Below are positions 7,567 through 11,873 of a stretch of DNA of 11,873 nucleotides, piece after piece (position 1 is the stretch's first letter; each line of letters starts with the position of its first letter). Both the position numbers and the translations under genes were made by a program. The stretch covers positions 1 through 11,873 of the forward strand of contig CAZBJQ010000091.1 of the NCBI GenBank assembly GCA_964492235.1, given 5' to 3'. A model generated the notes under the pieces. The model saw only the letters and a program-made list of their open reading frames with translations, was not told the DNA's origin and did no database searches. This DNA is from PFL42 sp964492235. Lineage in GTDB: Bacteria; Chloroflexota; Anaerolineae; Anaerolineales; E44-bin32.

Positions 7567-8707
7567 GCTGCCGGTCGGGCACGGCCGCCTTCGGCTCAGC
7601 CGGCCGGACCCGGAGCCATGGCTCCTGTGTGCGAAGGGCGAGCAGGACGCTGCGCACCCAGGCGAGCATGAAGGCGGGCACGTGTGCGAAAGCCCACACC
7701 ACCTCGATTGGTGAAGCCAGACGGCGGATGCCGATCAGATAGGCACTGGCGTCGAGCGCAACCGGCACAAGCATGGCCAGCCCCAGCCCCGCCCACAGGA
7801 GCGAGTGTGTGGCTGCCGCCACAACGAGGGCAGCGCTTGCAGCAACGAGCTGGAGTGGCAGCAGCAGCGCCTTGGGCCGCGCCAGCGCGTCGTAAAGCAA
7901 GAGACATCCTGGCGGGCCGCGGGCGGCAATCCGCAACACTGGGCCCAGGTAGTCACGCAGAACTATCAACTGCCCGCGGAACCAGCGCGAGCGCTGGCGG
8001 ATCACGCCTTCTGCGTCCACCGGCTTCGGGTCGATGACCCAGGCGCCTTCGGCGTAGGCGATGGCGATCCCACGGTCGACCACTCGGAGCGTCAGCTCCA
8101 GGTCCTCGACCGCGGTGTGCAAGCCGCCGGCCACCGCCTCCAGCACAACACGCCGGAACACCATGCCTGTGCCGCGCAAGCGAACCGGCCAGCCCAGGCG
8201 TGCCCGCGCCCTCTCGAACACACGGTGCTCGATCAACTCGGAATACGCCGCCAGGCGCGGGATCGGCGCCTGGCTGGACAGCCGGGGGAAGACCGGCAAC
8301 TGAATCACGCTGCATCCGGACTCCAGAAGCTGGCCGATGACGGCGAGAGAATCCGGCGATAGACTGCTGTCAGCGTCGAGGATGAGGACGGCTCGGTTCG
8401 AGGTCGAGGTCCGGCGCGTCCGGTCGAGCCAGAAGCGAAGCGCCTGCGCCTTCCCGGCCTCCCCGGCACCCTCCCGAAGGTAGACCCTGGCGCCGGCCGC
8501 AGCTGCGACGTGCGCCGTGCGATCATGGCAGTGGTCGGCCACGACGTGAAGCGTGTCGCCCTGTCCGAGCAGGGGGTGCAGCCTGGCCAGCGTGGCGGCG
8601 AGCACCCGCTCCTCGTTGCGCGCCAGGACCACAACATCGATTCCCAGGCGAGGCGGTGTTTCTGCCGAACGGAGAACTCCGGACGGGGGCAGCTCCGTTC
8701 CTCTCAT
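7547..8707 (-). CDS. Family 2 glycosyltransferase with C-terminal membrane segments
   Basis: A 386-residue GT2 enzyme. ATG 8707 was chosen because the conserved fold begins just after it (IDVVVLARNEER, about 23-34); the same frame is open to 9202, but that extension is low-complexity and overlaps the better-supported small membrane gene. A GGTGG lies just upstream of this ATG. Catalytic motifs: D59 (ADHC), DAD 111-113 (nucleotide-sugar/metal binding), E201-D202 (VEDLELTLR, probable base) and RQRSRW 237-242, the Q-x-x-R-W motif of processive cellulose/hyaluronan/poly-GlcNAc synthase-like enzymes. Hydrophobic segments near 280-300, 304-326 and 335-357 anchor it in the membrane with the catalytic domain in the cytoplasm; unlike BcsA it has no N-terminal spans. 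It likely makes a polysaccharide or a lipid-linked sugar; sugar and product cannot be told. It sits 68 bases after the small membrane gene and overlaps the GT-C gene, so the two transferases probably act in one pathway. Confidence 0.9.
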   Translation of the reverse strand: MRGTELPPSGVLRSAETPPRLGIDVVVLARNEERVLAATLARLHPLLGQGDTLHVVADHCHDRTAHVAAAAGARVYLREGAGEAGKAQALRFWLDRTRRTSTSNRAVLILDADSSLSPDSLAVIGQLLESGCSVIQLPVFPRLSSQAPIPRLAAYSELIEHRVFERARARLGWPVRLRGTGMVFRRVVLEAVAGGLHTAVEDLELTLRVVDRGIAIAYAEGAWVIDPKPVDAEGVIRQRSRWFRGQLIVLRDYLGPVLRIAARGPPGCLLLYDALARPKALLLPLQLVAASAALVVAAATHSLLWAGLGLAMLVPVALDASAYLIGIRRLASPIEVVWAFAHVPAFMLAWVRSVLLALRTQEPWLRVRPAEPKAAVPDRQHVPGSF

Positions 8708-8738
8708 TGCCACCGAAGGACGAGCAGCAAGTACGGAA

Positions 8739-8775
8739 TCCCCTCGGCGGGCATGGAACCCGGCATCGGAGGGGA
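8739..8775 (-). other. Nested stem-loop between the small membrane gene and the GT2 gene
   Basis: TCCCCTC (8739-8745) pairs with GAGGGGA (8769-8775), enclosing an inner 4-bp stem, CGGG (8748-8751) with CCCG (8759-8762). The outer stem starts immediately after the stop codon of the small membrane gene (8776-8778) and ends 31 bases before the GT2 start. No T run follows it, so mRNA processing or stability control is as plausible as partial termination. Confidence 0.4.
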
Positions 8776-9159
8776 CTACGGTGGGCACGGTGTGCCCGGG
8801 AAGAGTTTGGAGAAGTTGGCGCAGGCCGCCGTCGCGGTGGCACCCACGTTCGGCGTCAGGGCTGGCGGCGTCCCGGTGGCGGTCACGGTGGCTGTTGGAG
8901 TTGAGGTTGCCTGGGGTCCGCACGTCGGACAAATGGGCAACAGGGGCACCGTCGGTGGGCACGCGCCCGGCGCCGGGCAAGCGCCGCCGGACGAGCCGAG
9001 AACGCCGAAACCGATCAGAGCCAGCACCACAACCAGCATGAACAGGATGCCTGTCAGAACGCCCAGCGCATAGGGCAGGTAGGGCGAGGCACTCCTGCCG
9101 ACCTCCGGCCGCGGCGTGCCTCTGGGTGGAGTTACCTTGGAGCTCTCCGGCGAATTCAT
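8776..9159 (-). CDS. Small single-span membrane protein with Cys-rich, Thr/Pro-rich ectodomain
   Basis: A 127-residue protein of a family I do not recognise. The first 28 residues are polar with K8, R13, R17 and R22, so the N-terminus is probably cytoplasmic (positive-inside rule). Residues about 29-55 form one strong transmembrane helix. The outside part holds six cysteines (61, 67, 77, 80, 113, 125), including a C-P-T-C pair at 77-80, plus a short Thr/Pro/Ala stretch (84-111) of the same style as the linkers in the large surface proteins. ATG 9159 was chosen because it gives this clean topology; a GGAGG lies upstream but about 14 bases away. It lies 71 bases after the S8 protease stop and 68 bases before the GT2 start, on the same strand. 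It could be a glycosylated stalk, an accessory to the glycosyltransferases or a disulfide-stabilised envelope protein; none of these is demonstrated. Confidence 0.7.
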   Translation of the reverse strand: MNSPESSKVTPPRGTPRPEVGRSASPYLPYALGVLTGILFMLVVVLALIGFGVLGSSGGACPAPGACPPTVPLLPICPTCGPQATSTPTATVTATGTPPALTPNVGATATAACANFSKLFPGTPCPP

Positions 9160-9230
9160 ACCTTGTGCCTACGCCTCCGCCACGGGGCTGTGCCCGCGCC
9201 ATCTCTCAGGACGCTTTGACTCGCCTGGAA

Positions 9231-11285
9231 CTAGGGTGTCCCCGCTCCCAACGCGGCCAGCCCGCCCTTGGCCTGGACCATCATGTACGCCGCCCAGGAT
9301 CGGTCGAGCGGATCCTCCGGGCAGAACTGGAGCGGCAACTCGCTGCACGCCGGCAACAGCCCCTGATTGTACGCCGCTTCCACCCAACCCGCATACCAAT
9401 CGGTCGGGGCGACGTCGGCGAAGATGTCGTCGGGCGTCGGCGGTGCATACGAGGTGCCGTTCTTGATGCGCAGGAAGAACACGCTGCCTTCGGCCCGGGT
9501 ATGTTGCTGGTCCGGACAGTACGAGAGCGGGTTGGTGTTGCAGCCGGCGGTGAAACCGTCCAACCACAGGCTCTCGATCCAGCCGTAACCCCAGAAGCTC
9601 GACGGGACGTCTGAGAAGGTGGCGACCGGCGGCGCCGGGTAAGGCGGCGCCGACAGGGCGCCATGGGCACCGCGCTCGACGAACACTGCCGACTCGGCCC
9701 GGTTCAGGATGTTCTGCGGGCAGTACAGGCGGGGCGTGGCGCTGCAGCCGGCGACGAATCCATTCTGGTACAGCGCTTCGATGTACGGGTAGGCCCAGTA
9801 GTCTACCGCCACGTCTTCGAAGGATGAGGTCGGCGGCGGCACGAGGGAATCGGCCGCCAGCTTGAGCTGGATCCGGCTGAAGGTCAGGGCGGTCGACCCG
9901 TCGGCCGAGATCGGCCAGCCGGTCGCGTCCAGAACGTTCAGCAGTTCGTCGACCGTGGCACTTGGCTTGAGGGCCTTGAGCACGGCGAAGGCGCCGGCAA
10001 CGTGCGGCGCGGCCATCGAAGTCCCGGTCATCGTCTGGAAGGCGTCGCCGGGCACGGACGACTCAATTGACGATCCCGGCGCGAGCAGCGACAGGAAGGG
10101 GGCGACATTGCTGTAGGCTGCCACCTGGTCGGAATCGGTGGTGGCGCCAACACTGACGGCGCTCGAGATGCAAGCTGGGCCGGCGAGCGAAGTGCGTGAC
10201 CCCATGTTGCCGGAAGCCACGACCGTGGCTATGCCCACCGAGCGCAGGTTGTCGATGGCGGCCTTGCGGAAGTCGCCGTCGCACGGGCTGGAGAACAAGC
10301 CCCCACCCAGGCTCATGTTGGCGGCTGCCAGATGGTAGTTGTCCTTCTGGGTCAACAGCCAGTCCAGCGCCGCCAGTTGGTCCGAGGTCCATGAGAGCAC
10401 GCAGGGGGAAGGCATGCCGAAATTCGAGCATTGCGCCCCGTCAAAGCGGGAGAACAGCTGGATGGAAAGGATGCCTGCCTCTTTGGCCACACCCGAGACC
10501 GGGCTGCCCTTCCCGGCGGCGATGCCGGCGACATGCGTGCCATGATCGCATCCGCTCATCCCGAGCGAGCAGTTCAAGGCGCTGTCCGCCCCGATCTGGT
10601 CACCGTTTCCATCGGGGCTTGGACAGAGCGAAGTCGATCCGTCCGGAGCGGAGGTGGTTGAGAAACAAGCCTCGCCCACGACCTTTCCCGAGAGGAAGGT
10701 ATGGGTCTTGTCCACGCCGGTGTCGAGGATGGCGATCACCTGGCCGGCGCCGGTGTAGCCGGCGGCCCAGGCGGCATCGGCGCCAATGATGTGCGTGCTC
10801 TCGGCCAGAAGCGGCGGTGAAGGCACGTCCTGCTGGATGTCGGTCACGGCCGGATTCTCGGCCAGCGCCTGCAGGCCGGCGGCATCGACCTCCAGCACAA
10901 CATAGGGTATGGCTTCGAAGGTCTCAACGGCGACGGCCTCGCCCTCGGACGGCGCCAACGAGTCGAGCAGCTCATCCTGGGCGTCACCAATGTTCTCCTG
11001 CTGATCCTCGACTTTCGCCTCGGATGGCAGCTCGCCCTCGGGAACGAAAGGCACGTCGAGCTCGACAATCACGCGCACGGTGCCTTCTTCCTGGGCCTGG
11101 AGTGCGAGCGCCGGCAGCGCCTGCATGCGCCCTTCGATCGCGGGGCGTGTCCGCTCGTCCGATCGGGCGAGAGCCGCCGGCGGGGAAGGCGCCGCCGTCA
11201 GCGCCAAGGCGCCGAGGGCAGCCAGGGAGAGCAGGATCGAGCGCAGGGAGCGCCTGGCTCGAGACGGAGCGTCAAGACGGGGCAT
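9231..11285 (-). CDS. Secreted subtilisin-like (S8) serine protease with three SLH-like repeats
   Basis: A 684-residue extracellular protease. ATG 11285 was chosen because it begins a classic signal peptide (R9, R11, R12, R15, then a hydrophobic core about 17-32, ending near ALA 38-40) and has AGGAGA 13 bases upstream; the frame is open to 11408 but that extension is not signal-like. Residues about 68-160 look like an inhibitor-I9-type propeptide. The catalytic domain (about 165-480) has the S8 triad D188 (AILDTG), H248 (DHGTHVAG) and S423 (GTSMAAPHVAG), with N360 in ASGN as the oxyanion Asn. Eight cysteines lie in this domain (207, 221, 239, 246, 286, 295, 335, 372), suggesting several disulfides. 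The SLH-like repeats start at F489, F557 and F622 and closely match those of the two plus-strand surface proteins; here they follow the protease with only a short VPPPTSS link, and the C-terminus has an extra tail of about 10 residues. Likely role: wall-anchored protein degradation or processing of neighbouring surface proteins. Confidence 0.94.
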   Translation of the reverse strand: MPRLDAPSRARRSLRSILLSLAALGALALTAAPSPPAALARSDERTRPAIEGRMQALPALALQAQEEGTVRVIVELDVPFVPEGELPSEAKVEDQQENIGDAQDELLDSLAPSEGEAVAVETFEAIPYVVLEVDAAGLQALAENPAVTDIQQDVPSPPLLAESTHIIGADAAWAAGYTGAGQVIAILDTGVDKTHTFLSGKVVGEACFSTTSAPDGSTSLCPSPDGNGDQIGADSALNCSLGMSGCDHGTHVAGIAAGKGSPVSGVAKEAGILSIQLFSRFDGAQCSNFGMPSPCVLSWTSDQLAALDWLLTQKDNYHLAAANMSLGGGLFSSPCDGDFRKAAIDNLRSVGIATVVASGNMGSRTSLAGPACISSAVSVGATTDSDQVAAYSNVAPFLSLLAPGSSIESSVPGDAFQTMTGTSMAAPHVAGAFAVLKALKPSATVDELLNVLDATGWPISADGSTALTFSRIQLKLAADSLVPPPTSSFEDVAVDYWAYPYIEALYQNGFVAGCSATPRLYCPQNILNRAESAVFVERGAHGALSAPPYPAPPVATFSDVPSSFWGYGWIESLWLDGFTAGCNTNPLSYCPDQQHTRAEGSVFFLRIKNGTSYAPPTPDDIFADVAPTDWYAGWVEAAYNQGLLPACSELPLQFCPEDPLDRSWAAYMMVQAKGGLAALGAGTP
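9258..9821 (-). repeat. SLH-like triplet, copy 3 (S8 protease)
   Basis: Read on the minus strand, the three repeats carry CSATPRLYCP, CNTNPLSYCP and CSELPLQFCP. Repeats 1 and 2 have NRAE and TRAE, and repeat 3 has DRSWAA. The second repeat is almost the same as in copy 1 at the protein level, though codon choices differ more than between copies 1 and 2. Confidence 0.85.
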
Positions 11286-11298
11286 GCGTCGGGCAGAG

Positions 11299-11304
11299 TC
11301 TCCT
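11299..11304 (-). promoter_or_regulatory. Ribosome binding site of the S8 protease
   Basis: AGGAGA on the minus strand, 13 bases before ATG 11285. The spacing is longer than ideal, but it is the best Shine-Dalgarno in the region and supports this start over upstream in-frame codons. Confidence 0.5.
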
Positions 11305-11312
11305 GTGTCTGG

Positions 11313-11318
11313 ATTGTA
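11313..11318 (-). promoter_or_regulatory. Possible -10 box before the S8 protease
   Basis: TACAAT on the minus strand, an AT-rich hexamer in a very GC-rich setting, 27 bases from the start codon. No convincing -35 hexamer is seen 16-18 bases further upstream, so this is only a candidate. Confidence 0.25.
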
Positions 11319-11378
11319 CCGGAGGCGCCGAGCCCCATGGCCTAGTCCTCTGGCACCATTCTTGCCGGGGATGGGATT

Positions 11379-11425
11379 GGCCTCCCCCACGACTGTGAGC
11401 CCCTGCAAGGGTCATGCCGGAGGCC
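11379..11425 (-). other. Nested inverted repeat between GT4 and S8 genes
   Basis: GGCCTCC (11379-11385) is the exact reverse complement of GGAGGCC (11419-11425), with a small inner stem CCCT/AGGG at 11401-11411. It lies 28 bases after the GT4 stop on the minus strand. No T run follows it; it could be a factor-assisted terminator, a leader structure of the S8 transcript or chance. Confidence 0.25.
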
Positions 11426-11452
11426 GTCGTGCTCCAATCAGGTGGGCAGATC

Positions 11453-11873
11453 TCATCTCTGCCGATCGGCGGCGACCGCGCGCAGCTCGGCAGCGAGGAT
11501 CTCCAGCGCAACATCTGGGGCGTGGCGGCTTAGGATCGCCTCCCTCGCCCGCTGCCCGCAAGAGCGGCGGCCCCCGTCGTCCTGCAGGAAAGCAGCCACC
11601 GCCTCCGCGGCTCGCCGCACGTCACCCGGCGGATACAGGCGCCCGGTAACGCCGTCCGTCACATACTCCGGAAACGGGCCCTTCTCGGGGACGACTACAG
11701 CGCACTCGCGGGCCATGGCCTCGCCCACCGACATCCCAAAGGACTCCTCGCGCGATGTGCAAAGAACGACGCCACCCGAATCGCGCACTGCATCAAGCAA
11801 TCGCGGCATGCGCTCGTGCGGGAAGGAGGAGTACCAGCGCATGCGGCTCAGGACGCCATGGCTCTTTGCGTAG
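11453..11873 (-). CDS. Family 4 glycosyltransferase, C-terminal part (runs off the right edge)
   Basis: Only the last 139 residues are in the window; the frame is open to the edge, so the ATG at 11842 is probably internal. The segment EESFGMSVGEAMA contains the E-x7-E signature of retaining GT-B enzymes (GT4), which contacts the nucleotide-sugar donor. It is followed by PEKGPFPEYVTDGVTGRLYP, the usual loop-strand-loop after that motif, and a C-terminal helical region. It is a cytoplasmic enzyme adding a sugar from NDP-sugar to a lipid-linked or saccharide acceptor. The N-terminal acceptor-binding half is not visible, so substrate cannot be guessed. It is upstream of the S8 gene on the same strand, but 167 bases separate them, so an operon is uncertain. 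Confidence 0.9.
   Translation of the reverse strand, partial: YAKSHGVLSRMRWYSSFPHERMPRLLDAVRDSGGVVLCTSREESFGMSVGEAMARECAVVVPEKGPFPEYVTDGVTGRLYPPGDVRRAAEAVAAFLQDDGGRRSCGQRAREAILSRHAPDVALEILAAELRAVAADRQR

Noticed and set aside
8708..9202. Open extension of the GT2 frame adding 165 residues at the N-terminus
   Set aside because: Arg/Gly/His-rich composition with no domain, and it overlaps the small membrane gene, whose own frame shows a clear transmembrane helix. The GT2 fold starts right after ATG 8707.
11286..11408. Upstream extension of the S8 protease frame (41 more residues)
   Set aside because: It would bury the signal peptide inside the protein; ATG 11285 starts the signal and has a nearby AGGAGA.

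Overview
The window looks like a chromosomal piece of a GC-rich bacterium, most likely a member of the Chloroflexota (Anaerolineae-like) from an environmental genome. This is inferred from style, not from a marker gene: secreted proteins with long Thr/Pro linkers, C-terminal triplets of S-layer-homology (SLH)-like repeats carrying a Cys pair, LamG lectin-like domains, and membrane glycosyltransferases of the kind common in that phylum. No rRNA, tRNA, mobile element, CRISPR array or plasmid/phage feature was seen.

Layout: positions 1-5449 are two plus-strand genes in tandem, two bases apart. The first (5' end outside the window) is a LamG + Thr/Pro linker + purple-acid-phosphatase-like phosphoesterase + three SLH-like repeats. 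The second is a signal peptide + unrecognised N-terminal region (possibly lysozyme-like) + LasA/beta-lytic-type M23 peptidase + LamG + Thr/Pro linker + three SLH-like repeats. A 194-base convergent gap (5450-5643) holds a perfect 7-bp hairpin. Everything from 5644 to the right end is on the minus strand. In transcription order these are: a truncated GT4 glycosyltransferase (11873-11453), a subtilisin-like S8 protease with the same three SLH-like repeats (11285-9231), a small single-span Cys- and Thr/Pro-rich membrane protein (9159-8776), a GT2 glycosyltransferase with C-terminal membrane segments (8707-7547), and a polytopic GT-C (GT39/ArnT-like) membrane protein (7566-5644) that overlaps the GT2 gene by 20 bases.

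How it may work together (inference): three secreted enzymes of unrelated chemistry (phosphoester, peptidoglycan cross-link and protein hydrolysis) share one C-terminal wall-anchoring module, so the locus looks like a cell-surface enzyme display cluster. The neighbouring glycosyltransferases could make the wall polymer bound by the SLH-like module, or glycosylate the Thr/Pro-rich stalks; the sequence alone does not decide which. All nine SLH-like repeats carry the spacing C-x3-P-x2-[YF]-C-P, and the third repeat of every triplet has lost the usual RAE signature, so the anchor appears to be a distinct disulfide-bearing variant of the SLH module.
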